NCBI RefSeq assembly: GCF_001424025.1
Contig: NZ_LMPZ01000003.1
Span: forward strand, 153,501 to 217,500
Direction of reading: 5' to 3'
From: Brevundimonas sp. Leaf363
GTDB taxonomy: Bacteria; Pseudomonadota; Alphaproteobacteria; Caulobacterales; Caulobacteraceae
Length of the DNA: 64,000 bases
Shown here: positions 41,799-51,246 of the stretch, piece by piece
How the letters are laid out: the number at the start of each line of letters is the position of its first letter
How positions within the stretch are numbered: position 1 is the stretch's first letter
The notes under the pieces: generated by a model
The model's database searches: none
What the model was told of the DNA's origin: nothing
The model's input: the letters and a program-made list of their open reading frames with translations, nothing else
Made by a program: the position numbers and the translations under genes

Positions 41799-42260
41799 TC
41801 AGCCCCGCCCGCGATAGGTCGGCACGCCCTGGTCGGGCAGCCACAGGCCTTCGGGGGCGGGGCCCGTCTGCCAGAAGACGTCGATGGGAATGCCGCCGCG
41901 CGGATACCAGTAGCCGCCGATCCGCAGCCATTTCGGAGCCAGCAGATCGGCGATCTTCTTGCCGATGGCCACGGTGCAGTCCTCGTGGAAGGCGCCGTGG
42001 TTGCGGAAGCTGGTCAGATAGAGCTTCAGCGACTTCGACTCGACCAGCCAGTCGCCCGGCGCATAGTCGATGACGATGTGGGCGAAGTCTGGTTGGCCGG
42101 TGACGGGGCACAGGCTGGTGAACTCGGGCGCCGTGAAGCGGGCCAGGTACAGGGTATCGGGGTGCGGGTTCGGCACGCGCTCCAGCACCGCCGTCTCGGG
42201 CGACGTGGGCTGCGCCGTCTGAGCGCCGAGCTGGGAGAGGCCGGAAACGTCGGTGGTCAT
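41799..42260 (-). CDS. queF: NADPH-dependent 7-cyano-7-deazaguanine reductase
   Basis: Reduces preQ0 to preQ1 in queuosine biosynthesis. The short unimodular form of 153 aa. Nucleophile Cys51 and Asp58 lie in [12 protein letters not shown], the QueF substrate motif ESKSLK is at 74-79, and a GGIPIDVFW segment lies near the end. Its stop is 3 bases past the czcA stop, convergent. It shares the queuosine/folate branch with folE nearby at 43810. Confidence 0.96.
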   Translation of the reverse strand: MTTDVSGLSQLGAQTAQPTSPETAVLERVPNPHPDTLYLARFTAPEFTSLCPVTGQPDFAHIVIDYAPGDWLVESKSLKLYLTSFRNHGAFHEDCTVAIGKKIADLLAPKWLRIGGYWYPRGGIPIDVFWQTGPAPEGLWLPDQGVPTYRGRG

Positions 42261-42296
42261 CCGCGCGCTCTAGCGCGTGCCGCCGTCTCCGTCACC

Positions 42297-43697
42297 TCAC
42301 GCCTTCAGCCGCCAGGTGGCGCCCTGCGGTCCGTCCATGACCACGACGTTCAGCGCATTCAGCCTGTCACGGATGCGATCCGCCTCTGGCCAGTCCTTGG
42401 CCGCCCGCGCCGCCGCCCGCTGTTCCAGCAGCGCCTCGACCTCGGCCTTCAGATCGTCGTCGCCGCCGCCGAACCAGTCAGCCGGATCCGCCAGCAGCAC
42501 GCCCAGCAGCTTCGCCGCGGCCAGCAGCTCGCCCTTGGCCCGCGCCACCGACGCTGTGTCGCCCGCCGTCATGCCGCGCTCGATCTCGCTGGAGAGGGCG
42601 AACAGGGTCGCCGTCGCGCCCGGCGTGTTCAGGTCGTCCTCGATGGCCGCCAGGAAGTCGGTGCCCGGCTGGTCGGTCGAAGCCTCCACCGCCGCAGCCC
42701 GACCCAGCGCCCCGTACAACCGGTCCAGCGACTTGCGGCTCTGGTCCAGCAGCCCCTGGTTCCAGTCCAGCGGCTGACGGTAATGCGCGCTCAGCAGCGC
42801 CCAGCGCACCACCTCGCCCGGCATGTGCTGCACCAGATCGTGCAGCAGCAGGACATTGCCGATCGACTTGGACATCTTCTCGGCGTCCACGGTCAGGAAG
42901 CCGTTGTGCATCCAGTAGCGGCTGTATTCCGCCGGCGCGCCCGCCGCCTGGGCGTGGCCGTGGGCGCAGACGCCCTGCGCCACCTCGTTCTCATGGTGCG
43001 GGAAGACCAGATCGATGCCGCCGCCGTGGATGTCGATGGGCAGACCCAGCGTCTCCTCGATCATGGCCGAGCATTCGATGTGCCAGCCGGGCCGTCCCTC
43101 GCCCCACGGCGACGGCCAGGACGGCTCGCCCTCTTTCGACGGCTTCCACAGCACGAAGTCGTGGGCGTTCTTCTTGTACGGAGCCACCTCGACGCGGGCG
43201 CCGGCGATCATGTCGTCCAGGTTCCGGCCCGACAGCGCGCCGTAGGACGGATAGCTGGAGACGTCGAACAGCACATGGCCTTCCGCCGCATAGGCGCAGC
43301 CGGCGTCCACGATGGCTTGGATCTGGCTGACGATGGCCCCGATGTGGTCCGTCACATGCGGCGCGATGTCGGGCGGCGAAACGTTCAGCGCCTGCATGTC
43401 GGCCAGATAGGCGGCTTCGTACCGCGCCGTGACCTCGCCGATCGGCACGCCCTCGCGCGCGGCCTTGGCGTTGATCTTGTCGTCCACGTCGGTGACGTTC
43501 CGCGCATAGACCACCGACGGATATTGCCGCCGCAACAGCCGCACCAGCACGTCGAACACCACCGGCGGCCGCGCATTGCCGATGTGGGCGAAGTCATAGA
43601 CCGTCGGGCCGCAGACATAGAGGCTCACCCGGCTGGGATCGCGCGGTTCGAACACCCGCTTCTCGCGGTGCAGGGAGTCATAGAGGGTCAGCGGCAT
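42297..43697 (-). CDS. cysS: Cysteinyl-tRNA synthetase
   Basis: Class I synthetase charging tRNA-Cys, 466 aa. Zinc/substrate residues Cys29 in YVCGPTVYD, Cys in GWHIECSAM and His in FPHHENE; HIGH-type motif HIGN at 38-41; and EKMSKSIGN later. ATG 43697 gives the normal MPLTLYDS start; the frame is open to ATG 43763, which would add 22 residues with an unusual CPSCKK, so the longer form is less likely. The same operon may continue into queF, 36 bases downstream. Confidence 0.96.
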   Translation of the reverse strand: MPLTLYDSLHREKRVFEPRDPSRVSLYVCGPTVYDFAHIGNARPPVVFDVLVRLLRRQYPSVVYARNVTDVDDKINAKAAREGVPIGEVTARYEAAYLADMQALNVSPPDIAPHVTDHIGAIVSQIQAIVDAGCAYAAEGHVLFDVSSYPSYGALSGRNLDDMIAGARVEVAPYKKNAHDFVLWKPSKEGEPSWPSPWGEGRPGWHIECSAMIEETLGLPIDIHGGGIDLVFPHHENEVAQGVCAHGHAQAAGAPAEYSRYWMHNGFLTVDAEKMSKSIGNVLLLHDLVQHMPGEVVRWALLSAHYRQPLDWNQGLLDQSRKSLDRLYGALGRAAAVEASTDQPGTDFLAAIEDDLNTPGATATLFALSSEIERGMTAGDTASVARAKGELLAAAKLLGVLLADPADWFGGGDDDLKAEVEALLEQRAAARAAKDWPEADRIRDRLNALNVVVMDGPQGATWRLKA

Positions 43698-43809
43698 TCG
43701 GTCGGTTTTCTTGCAGGACGGACAGACGGTCCCATATAGGCCGCGAAGCTGATAAACAGTCACTGATGACTTCCATAGGGGTCATTGTGTTCGCAGTTCG
43801 AGAGCCTGC

Positions 43810-44427
43810 ATGACCGCCACGCCCGCCAAGCCCGTACTGGTCAGCAACGACCAGGTGCAGCGTCCCAGCCGCGAAGCCGCGATGGAGGCCGTTCGCACCC
43901 TGATCGCCTGGGCCGGCGACGATCCCTCACGCGCCGGTCTGATCGATACGCCCAAACGCGTGGTCGACGCCTACGGCGACTGGTTCCAGGGCTATGACGC
44001 CGATCCGGCCAAGGAGCTGAGCCGCACGTTCGAGGACGTTCAGGGCTATGACGACATGGTGTTGCTGCGCGACATAGAGGTCGAGAGTCACTGCGAGCAC
44101 CACATGGCCCCCTTCCTGGGCAAGGCCTACGTCGCCTACATCCCGGGCGAGAAGGTCGTCGGCATCTCCAAGATCGCCCGCGTGGTCGAAATCTTCGCGC
44201 GGCGCCTGCAGAACCAGGAAACCCTGACCCAGGACGTCGCCGACGCCATCGAATCACAACTGGCGCCGTTGGGTGTCGCCGTGATGATCGACGCCGAACA
44301 CCAGTGCATGACCACTCGCGGCGTGCACCACCGCCACGTCTCGACCATCACCACCCGCTTCACAGGCGCCTTCAAGAGCGACCCGGCCCTGATGGACCGC
44401 TTTCTGAAACTGGCGGGCAAGGGCTGA
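43810..44427 (+). CDS. folE: GTP cyclohydrolase I
   Basis: Makes 7,8-dihydroneopterin triphosphate from GTP, the entry point to folate and also to queuosine via QueD. The protein has 205 aa. Zinc ligands are Cys95 and His98 in SHCEHH and Cys in EHQCMTTRGVHH; GISKIARVV is near 141. ATG 43810, divergent from cysS by 112 bases. Confidence 0.97.
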   Translation: MTATPAKPVLVSNDQVQRPSREAAMEAVRTLIAWAGDDPSRAGLIDTPKRVVDAYGDWFQGYDADPAKELSRTFEDVQGYDDMVLLRDIEVESHCEHHMAPFLGKAYVAYIPGEKVVGISKIARVVEIFARRLQNQETLTQDVADAIESQLAPLGVAVMIDAEHQCMTTRGVHHRHVSTITTRFTGAFKSDPALMDRFLKLAGKG

Positions 44428-44551
44428 CCTCCAAGGGGTGAGGCTTCGCGCCACAGGCGTATTCGACGGCCGAGGAACCGAGTTTGGGCCGTGACCGCTT
44501 TACAAGCGCGGCCCGGGACGCCAAGAACCTCCCCGAACCCATTAGCTTCGC

Positions 44552-44569
44552 CGGCCGTCGATACGGCCG
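44552..44569. other. Inverted repeat in the exbD leader
   Basis: CGGCCGT / ACGGCCG, a perfect 7-bp stem around loop CGAT, 18 bases before the exbD ATG. It may be a folE 3' end, an operator or a leader hairpin; no T-run follows. The rest of the 160-bp gap shows no ORF I trust. Confidence 0.3.
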
Positions 44570-44587
44570 CGTTACCGGAGTCACAGC

Positions 44588-45019
<432 letters not shown>

Positions 45020-45043
45020 GCGTCTCACCGACGCAGACGGATC

Positions 45044-45078
45044 AGGGGCCGCTGCCTTCGGGCGCGGCCCTTTTTCTT
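45044..45078 (+). terminator. Intrinsic terminator after exbD
   Basis: GGGCCGC...GCGGCCC stem with an inner GCC-TTCG-GGC cap, followed by TTTTTCTTT, 25 bases after the exbD stop. A standard Rho-independent form separating exbD from the gamma-glutamyltransferase gene. Confidence 0.9.
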
Positions 45079-45136
45079 TGACCGGAGACCGGCGCGCGCG
45101 TCTGATCGCTGGCCCCTCTCAGTTTGGAGTCGTCCC

Positions 45137-46945
45137 ATGCGCCGTCGCACTTTCCTGGCCGCCCTGCCCGCCGGCGCGGCGCTCGGCGCCGTGAGCACGG
45201 GCAGCGTCGCGCGCGCGCAGACCCAGGTCGCCCCGCCGACCGATCCCTTTGCCGGCGTCGGCCACGGAGACCGGATCACGGGCGTCAACTTCACCGGCCG
45301 CTCCACAGTCTGGGGGGCGCATGGCGCGGCCGCCACCGCCCATCCGACCGCCACCCTGATCGGCATCGACACCCTGAGACGCGGCGGCTCGGCCATCGAC
45401 GCGGCCATCGCCATAAACGCGGCGCTGGGCTTCCTCGAGCCCGTCGCCAACGGCATCGGCGGCGACGCCTATTGCATGCTGTGGGACCCGAAACAGCGGA
45501 AGGTCGTCGGTCTGAACGGCTCGGGCCCCAGCCCGCGCGGCCTGTCGCTGGAGACCGCCCGGGCCAAGGCCATCGACGGCTACCTGCCCCGCTACGGCGC
45601 CGTGACGGTCAATGTCCCCGGCGCCGTCGACGCCTGGTGGAGCGCGCACCAGCGCTATGGCAAGCTGGCCTGGAAGGACGTCCTGCTGCCCGTCGCCGAC
45701 CTGTGCGAGGCCGGTGCGCCCGTGCCGCAGGTCATCGGCTACTACCTCAGTCGTAACCTCGCCGCCTTCGACGCGGGCCGCTATCCGATCGAGGAGAACG
45801 ACAACCGCAAGCGCATCTGGGCGCCCGGCGGTCAGGTCCCGGCCGTGGGCGAGGTCTTCGCCAACCCCTTCCTGGCCAGGACCCTTCGCCTGATGGCCGA
45901 GGGCGGACGCGACGCCTTCTACGATGGCCCCATCGCCGACAGCATCGAGGCCTATTTCAAGCGGATCGGCGGCTGGATGACCCGCGCCGATCTGGCCGCG
46001 CACCGCACCGAATGGGTCGAGCCGATCCAGACCAACTATCGCGGCGTCGACGTCTTCGGCCTGGGTCCGAACACCCAAGGGCTCTCGACCAACCAGGTCC
46101 TCAACATCTGCGAACAGTTCGACCTGAAGGGGATGGGCTTCCAGTCCGCCGCATCCCTGCACCATCAGGCCGAGGCCAAGCGGCTGGCGTTCGAGGACCG
46201 CGCGCGCTGGTTCGCCGACGCCCGCTTCAGCCGGACGCCGGTCGAATGGCTGAACTCCAAGGCCTATGCCGCCGAACGGGCCCGACTGATCCGCCCGGAC
46301 CGGGTGATGGACCGCGTCTTCCCCGGCGACGCCCCGCACCACGGCGACACCACCTATTTCAGCGTGGCGGACGCCGACGGCATGATGGTCAGCTGGATAC
46401 AGTCCAACTATCGCGGCATGGGCTCAGGGCTCGCGCCGGATGACGGCCATGAGCCGCTGGGCTTCATGTTCCAGGACCGGGGCGAACTGTTCGCTCTGAC
46501 CGACGGCCACCCCAACGTCTATGCGCCGGGCAAACGGCCCTTCCAGACCATCATTCCCGGCTTCGCGGTCAAGGACGGTGAGCCCTGGATGGCCTTTGGC
46601 GTCATGGGCGGCGCCATGCAGCCGCAGGGTCAGGCGCAGATCATCATCAACATGGTCGATTACGGCCTCGACCCCCAGGCCGCCGGCGACGCACCGCGCT
46701 GGCAGCACTACGGCTCGTCCGAACCGACCGGCCAGCCGGCCGAGGGTGTCGGCATCCTCAATCTGGAAAGCGGCGTGCCCGAGGCGACGCGGCGTGGGCT
46801 TGAGGCCATGGGATGGGTGCTGGGGCCGCCCGACGGCGGGTTCGGCGGCTATCAGAATGTGGTGCGTCAACAGAATGCGCGCGGCCCCTGGACCTACGGC
46901 GCGGCGTCGGAAATGCGCAAGGACGGGCTGGCGCTGGCCTACTGA
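45137..46945 (+). CDS. ggt: Gamma-glutamyltransferase family protein
   Basis: N-terminal nucleophile hydrolase of 602 aa, exported. MRRRTFLAALPAGAALGA is a twin-arginine-like signal with a following SVARAQ cleavage site. NGIGGDAYCMLWD near 112 and the autoprocessing site GDTTYFSVAD (nucleophile Thr about 404) mark the family, with GVMGGAMQPQGQAQ later. It should cleave gamma-glutamyl bonds, such as in glutathione, in the periplasm. Residues after the nucleophile differ from classic E. coli Ggt (RPFQTIIPGFAVKDG), so it belongs to the acylase-like branch and its substrate may differ. Confidence 0.9.
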   Translation: MRRRTFLAALPAGAALGAVSTGSVARAQTQVAPPTDPFAGVGHGDRITGVNFTGRSTVWGAHGAAATAHPTATLIGIDTLRRGGSAIDAAIAINAALGFLEPVANGIGGDAYCMLWDPKQRKVVGLNGSGPSPRGLSLETARAKAIDGYLPRYGAVTVNVPGAVDAWWSAHQRYGKLAWKDVLLPVADLCEAGAPVPQVIGYYLSRNLAAFDAGRYPIEENDNRKRIWAPGGQVPAVGEVFANPFLARTLRLMAEGGRDAFYDGPIADSIEAYFKRIGGWMTRADLAAHRTEWVEPIQTNYRGVDVFGLGPNTQGLSTNQVLNICEQFDLKGMGFQSAASLHHQAEAKRLAFEDRARWFADARFSRTPVEWLNSKAYAAERARLIRPDRVMDRVFPGDAPHHGDTTYFSVADADGMMVSWIQSNYRGMGSGLAPDDGHEPLGFMFQDRGELFALTDGHPNVYAPGKRPFQTIIPGFAVKDGEPWMAFGVMGGAMQPQGQAQIIINMVDYGLDPQAAGDAPRWQHYGSSEPTGQPAEGVGILNLESGVPEATRRGLEAMGWVLGPPDGGFGGYQNVVRQQNARGPWTYGAASEMRKDGLALAY

Positions 46946-46955
46946 CGGCGCGCGA

Positions 46956-47819
46956 TCAGCGCACGTCGACAGACTGGGCGATGCCCTCGGCAAGAGCCCG
47001 GTCGGCGCCGTCGAGGCTGGAGATCCAGACATGGACTTCGGCCGGGGCGGTGGCGCGCTGGAACAGGTGTTCGGCCGCGGTGCGCCTGCCGTCCTCGGTG
47101 ACGACGATGCTGGTGCGGCCGGCGGCCTGGACCATCTGGCCGTCGTAGATCGGGAACTGAGACGTGGCGCCCGTGTAGACCATGGCGAAGGTCTCATCGC
47201 CGCGCTTCACCGAATAGATGTGGGCGTTCGGCCCGGCGCGCCCCTCCACCAAGATGAAACCGGGCGGCAATGTGAGGCTGAACGGCAGCGCCGAGATCGC
47301 CGCAACATCCATCGCGACCACAGCCGGTGCGGGCGTGGGGACCGGCGTCGGCGCAGCGGCGGTCGGCGCGGTCGAGGCCGCCGCCGGCGTTACGGGACGC
47401 GGCGTCGGCGCCGGTGCAGTCGCCGGTCGCGAAGGGGTCGTGGAGGCCGGAGGCTGGGTGGTCGGCCGAGGCGCGGGCGCTGGGGCCGTCGCCGTCGGCG
47501 CCGCGATCGGTGTGGCGGGAGGCCCATAGCTGGTGTTCAGCGCCGCGGCGCCGGGCGTGGGCGCCGGGGTCGTCGTCGCGGGCCGGGCCGGCTGAGGCGC
47601 GGCGGTCGGCCCCAACACGGGCGCGCGAGCCGGCGTGCTCGCTGTCGGGGTCGGGGACGGCGACGGGGGGCTGACGGGCGCGATGACCGCGCCGGCCGGC
47701 AAGGCGTTCAGATCGCGCGTCAGATCGGACGCCGATCGGTCCGTGGACTGCGACCAGGCCGATCCCCCGCTGAGGGTCAGTACGGCGGTGGCGGCGGCGG
47801 CAAGAAGCGGGGCTTTCAT
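46956..47819 (-). CDS. Exported Pro/Ala-rich protein with C-terminal globular domain
   Basis: Protein of 287 aa: signal peptide (about 1-24, ending SAWSQ), a 130-residue linker made largely of Pro, Ala and Thr (about 45-175), then a folded domain of about 110 residues (LPFSLTLPPGFILVEGR, AHIYSVKRGDETFAMVYTG, TSIVVTEDGRR, EVHVWISSLDGA). ATG 47819 was chosen because it starts the signal peptide; the frame extends 12 codons upstream. Family not recognised; likely periplasmic. Convergent with the gamma-glutamyltransferase gene. Confidence 0.75.
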   Translation of the reverse strand: MKAPLLAAAATAVLTLSGGSAWSQSTDRSASDLTRDLNALPAGAVIAPVSPPSPSPTPTASTPARAPVLGPTAAPQPARPATTTPAPTPGAAALNTSYGPPATPIAAPTATAPAPAPRPTTQPPASTTPSRPATAPAPTPRPVTPAAASTAPTAAAPTPVPTPAPAVVAMDVAAISALPFSLTLPPGFILVEGRAGPNAHIYSVKRGDETFAMVYTGATSQFPIYDGQMVQAAGRTSIVVTEDGRRTAAEHLFQRATAPAEVHVWISSLDGADRALAEGIAQSVDVR

Positions 47820-47861
47820 GCGACGGACCTTCGCGCCTGAGCGCCTCGTCTGCAAGCGATC

Positions 47862-49532
47862 TCAGGCGGCGGGCAGTTCGACCCAGAAGACCGCGCCCTC
47901 GCCGGGCATGGAGTCCACCCCGATGGCGCCGTTCTGCAGCTCTGTCAGACGCTTGGCCAAGGCCAGGCCGACACCGTGCCCCTCGACCGTCGAACGCTCC
48001 AGCCCAAGCCTGTTGAACGGCTCGAACAGTTGGGCCTGCTTTTCGCGAGACAGTCCTGGTCCGCGGTCGACGACCTCCAGCCGAACCTTGTCGCGCACAC
48101 GCTTGGCGCGGAACACCACCGAGCCGCCGGACGCGCCGTACTTGACCGCGTTGGTCGCCAGGTTGGAAACGATCTGCACCAGCCGCTGGCTGTCAGCCAT
48201 GGCGACCAGACCTTCGCCCTCGACCTGGACCTCCATCCACAGCGACTTGGCCTCGGGCCGCAGCGCGGTGGCGCGGCGCACGTCTTCCAGCAGACCGGGG
48301 ATGTCCGTGGGCAGCAGCTCCACCTTCATGGCCCCGGACTCCGCCCGGGCCACATCCAGCAAGTCGTACGACAGAGCCTCGATCTGGCGCGCCGTCTTGA
48401 CCAGCATTTCAGCCATCTCGGTCTGCGTCGCGGTGACCGGCCCCAGCTGGCCGGTCCTCCACAGGTCGCCGATGCCGATGACGCCGCCGACCGGGCTCTT
48501 GATCTCATGGGCGACATTGGCCAGCAGGCGAGACTTGGCCTCCGACGCCTGTTCGGCGCGCAACTGGCCGTCCCGCGCGCGGTCGGCGAGGGCGTCACGC
48601 TCTTCCAGCAGGGCCGCCACGAACAGCAACGGCAGATAGCCCACGATGACCAGCAACTGCGCCATCATCGCCTGCTGCGGGCCCGTGAAGCCCGTCGTGT
48701 AGGGTCCGTGCCCCAGCATGGCCGAGCCGATCGCGGCCAAGCTGATGACGCCAAGCGCCAGGGACGTGCCCAGCACCTTCAGGCGAACTGCGGTCAGCAG
48801 CAACAGAGGCAGCATGACGAACCCCACAGGGATCCGGACGCCGGAATAAATGGTCACGCTGACGGCCAGGATGACGCCGAGGATGCCGACCGCCTCAATC
48901 GCGCGCGCCGGTCGCGCAAAGGCGCGAATGGCCTGGGGCGTGGCGGACAGCCCCATGGCGCCGAGCACCACGAAGCCAAGGGCATGCGAGAACCACCAGG
49001 TTGCAAACGCCTCGAAGAAAGGCTGGCCATGCAACCCCGCGAGGGTTCCCGACATCAGCAGAGCCGACGGAATCGGCGCCAGGCCCGAAACGATCAGCAG
49101 GTAGCGCGCGGCGTTGTCGACCGAGTCCAGGCGCAGTTGCGGAACCAGCTTGCGCGTCCCCGCCACCACCAGCATGACTTCCAGCATGTTGGCGGCCGTG
49201 AAGGCGACGGACAGGCCGATCGGATTGCCCGCCATGAGCTCGCCCGCCATGACGCCCGTAGCGATCAGCAGCGCGAACGGTGCCTCGTAGACCAATCCGC
49301 GCTGTCCGCAACGCAGCCACACCACGGCCGCGAGGCCGCTCGCGCCCCACAGCGCCGCGACCATGCCTGTCGTTCGCGCAAAGAGCAGCGCCACGACGAC
49401 CAGCATCGTCACGCCCAGCGTCGTCAGCATGGGGATGAGGGGATTGGCGAACAGCCCGACCTGCGCCGGCCGCACCTTCACGGTCGGCGCGGCGCCGACA
49501 GCCTCATTCGAGAGATCGAGCGCCCGGCTCAT
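47862..49532 (-). CDS. MASE1-type membrane sensor histidine kinase
   Basis: Protein of 556 aa. About eight to ten membrane helices fill residues 35-308 and resemble MASE1-type sensor regions. A short linker helix leads to a HisKA domain with NVAHEIKSPVGG (phospho-acceptor His342) and an HATPase domain with N-box NLATNAVKYG, DRGPGLS and GHGVGLALAKRL. No response regulator lies beside it, so it is an orphan kinase. Its 3' end is 43 bases from the start of the Pro-rich exported protein on the same strand. Confidence 0.88.
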   Translation of the reverse strand: MSRALDLSNEAVGAAPTVKVRPAQVGLFANPLIPMLTTLGVTMLVVVALLFARTTGMVAALWGASGLAAVVWLRCGQRGLVYEAPFALLIATGVMAGELMAGNPIGLSVAFTAANMLEVMLVVAGTRKLVPQLRLDSVDNAARYLLIVSGLAPIPSALLMSGTLAGLHGQPFFEAFATWWFSHALGFVVLGAMGLSATPQAIRAFARPARAIEAVGILGVILAVSVTIYSGVRIPVGFVMLPLLLLTAVRLKVLGTSLALGVISLAAIGSAMLGHGPYTTGFTGPQQAMMAQLLVIVGYLPLLFVAALLEERDALADRARDGQLRAEQASEAKSRLLANVAHEIKSPVGGVIGIGDLWRTGQLGPVTATQTEMAEMLVKTARQIEALSYDLLDVARAESGAMKVELLPTDIPGLLEDVRRATALRPEAKSLWMEVQVEGEGLVAMADSQRLVQIVSNLATNAVKYGASGGSVVFRAKRVRDKVRLEVVDRGPGLSREKQAQLFEPFNRLGLERSTVEGHGVGLALAKRLTELQNGAIGVDSMPGEGAVFWVELPAA

Positions 49533-49599
49533 GCTCTATGTGATCCAACCCAGTCCAGTCCTCGGCTTAACCACACGCGTCCTAATATCTCCTGAAGCC

Positions 49600-50253
49600 T
49601 TAGGGGCTCAGGTTCGTCAGAAGTTCCCTGACGGCGTCGGCCGGCCCTTTCGGGCTGTTCCAGATCGCGCCGCTGACTGCCACGAAGTCCGCGCCCGCAG
49701 TCGCCAGCACGGCGGCGGTGTCTGCGGTGATCCCGCCAATCGCGACGCAGGGGATCTCCATCGTCTCCTGCCAGATGGTCAGGACATCCGGCTCCGGCCG
49801 GTGCGTGGTCGCCTTTGTGTCGGTTGGGAAGAAGGCGCCGAAGGCGACGTAGTCGGCCCCCGCCTCGGCCGCCTCCATGCCCAGGTGACGGCTGTCGTGG
49901 CAGGTGACGCCGATCATGGCGGCCGGGCCCAGCAGCCGCCGCGCCTCAGCCACCGACGCGTCCTCCTGCCCCAGATGCACGCCGTCGCAACCCGCCGCGC
50001 GCGCCAGATCGGGCCGGTCGTTCATCAGCACCGCCACGCCGTGGGCCTGCGCAACGGGCACGATGCGCGCCGCCGCCGTCAGGATCTGAGCGTCGGAGGC
50101 GGGCTTGAGGCGGATCTGAAGCGCGGCGACATCGCCTGCGCCGAGCGCAGCCTCGAGCTGTCCGACGAAGACCTCCAGATCGGGAATGACCGGCGGCGTG
50201 ATCAGATAGAGCTGACAGGCAGGGCGTTCGGGCGGGGTCGGATTGCGGGCCAT
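49600..50253 (-). CDS. thiE: Thiamine-phosphate synthase
   Basis: TIM-barrel enzyme of 217 aa joining HMP-pyrophosphate and thiazole phosphate to thiamine phosphate. Visible: QIRLKPASD near 45, [22 protein letters not shown] (about 77-98) and [10 protein letters not shown] for pyrophosphate binding. It stands alone with no other thi gene in view, and its 117-bp leader shows no TPP riboswitch pattern that I can see. Confidence 0.93.
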   Translation of the reverse strand: MARNPTPPERPACQLYLITPPVIPDLEVFVGQLEAALGAGDVAALQIRLKPASDAQILTAAARIVPVAQAHGVAVLMNDRPDLARAAGCDGVHLGQEDASVAEARRLLGPAAMIGVTCHDSRHLGMEAAEAGADYVAFGAFFPTDTKATTHRPEPDVLTIWQETMEIPCVAIGGITADTAAVLATAGADFVAVSGAIWNSPKGPADAVRELLTNLSP

Positions 50254-50328
50254 GACCTGCCCTGCCCGGCGCCGCCCGGCGCGTCAACGCCGCGCCTGAG
50301 AACGACTTGCAGTCGCTGCTGTCTCGCG

Positions 50329-50347
50329 ATAGAGAATGATTATCAAT
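50329..50347. promoter_or_regulatory. Fur-like box between thiE and bfd
   Basis: The stretch GATAGAGAATGATTATCAA, with inner palindrome TGATTATCA (50337-50345), resembles the Fur consensus. It lies 24 bases before the bfd start and 76 bases upstream of thiE. The bfd-bfr iron-storage pair downstream makes iron control plausible. Binding is inference. Confidence 0.6.
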
Positions 50348-50370
50348 CGGGTGTCGTCGGGCTTTTCTCA

Positions 50371-50556
50371 GTGTACGTCTGCAACTGCAACGGCCTTCGC
50401 CAACGCGATGTGGCGCAGGCCATCCAGGCCGGCGCCCAGCGCCCGCGCGATGTCTTCGCCAGCAACGGCTGCTCGGCGCAGTGCGCCAAATGCGTCTGTG
50501 AAATGCGCCAGATGATCCAGGACACGCGCGAAAGCTTCGCACTCGCGGCCGAATAG
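50371..50556 (+). CDS. bfd: Bacterioferritin-associated ferredoxin
   Basis: [2Fe-2S] protein of 61 aa that reduces ferric iron in bacterioferritin for release. Cluster ligands are visible: two Cys in YVCNCNG at the N-terminus and two in SAQCAKC near 40, the Bfd pattern C-x-C...C-x2-C. Start is GTG 50371; the open frame begins far upstream in a shadow of thiE. Weak ribosome site. Followed 135 bases later by bfr, its functional partner. Confidence 0.9.
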   Translation: MYVCNCNGLRQRDVAQAIQAGAQRPRDVFASNGCSAQCAKCVCEMRQMIQDTRESFALAAE

Positions 50557-50589
50557 TCCATTTCGCCCTTGAGAAGCGGTCCACACTGT

Positions 50590-50606
50590 CACTCTCAAGT
50601 AGAGTG
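50590..50606. other. Inverted repeat between bfd and bfr
   Basis: CACTCT / AGAGTG with a 5-base loop, perfect 6-bp arms, 34 bases after bfd and about 86 bases before bfr. No T-run. Could be an operator or short hairpin; weak evidence. Confidence 0.3.
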
Positions 50607-50691
50607 ATAAGCCCTCGCAAATCATACAGCGCGTCCAGGGTGTGATACGGCAGACCAAATCGCGACCACGACGAACCGACGGAGCTGAACC

Positions 50692-51192
50692 ATGAAGGGC
50701 GATCCCGCCATCATCCGCACCCTGAACGCGGTGCTGACGAACGAGCTGACCGCGGTCAATCAGTACTTCCTGCACGCGCGGATGTTCGAAAGCTGGGGCC
50801 TGAAGCACCTCGGCAACATCATCTACGAGGAATCGATCGGCGAGATGCGTCACGCCGATATGCTGATCAAGCGCGTCCTCTTCCTAGACGGCCTGCCCAA
50901 CATGCAGGACCTACACAAGCTGAAGATCGGCGAGAACGCCATCGAATGCCTGGGCGCCGATCTGCAGCTGGAACTGGGCAGCCGGGACACGACCAAAGCC
51001 GCGGTGACCCAGGCCGAGGCCGCCCACGACTACGTCACCCGTGACCTGTTGATGCGCATCCTGGGCGATACGGAAGAGCACATCGATTTCCTGGAAGCGC
51101 AATTCAAGCTGATCGAACAGCTGGGCGAGCAGAACTACCTGCAATCGGCCATGACCGAGATCGCCCCGGACAAGAGCGCGACAGGCAACTAA
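50692..51192 (+). CDS. bfr: Bacterioferritin
   Basis: Haem-containing iron-storage protein forming a 24-subunit shell. Four-helix bundle, 166 aa. Ferroxidase residues Glu18, Glu51 and His54, with haem ligand Met52 in GEMRHADML, are at the expected positions, and EEHIDFLEAQ supplies later ligands. The chain is slightly longer than E. coli Bfr (158). Lies after bfd, likely under iron control through the Fur-like box. Confidence 0.97.
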   Translation: MKGDPAIIRTLNAVLTNELTAVNQYFLHARMFESWGLKHLGNIIYEESIGEMRHADMLIKRVLFLDGLPNMQDLHKLKIGENAIECLGADLQLELGSRDTTKAAVTQAEAAHDYVTRDLLMRILGDTEEHIDFLEAQFKLIEQLGEQNYLQSAMTEIAPDKSATGN

Positions 51193-51246
51193 GCGGAACC
51201 GTTGCGCGGCCCGCCCATTCCGATCTCTCAGGTGAGGGAGCGCGGC

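Noticed and set aside
50254..50370. TPP riboswitch upstream of thiE
   Set aside because: The leader shows no CUGAGA-type conserved core on the coding strand and is short.
49363..50370. Long plus-strand frame ending in bfd
   Set aside because: The upstream part is antisense to thiE and the kinase start; only the final 61 codons match Bfd.
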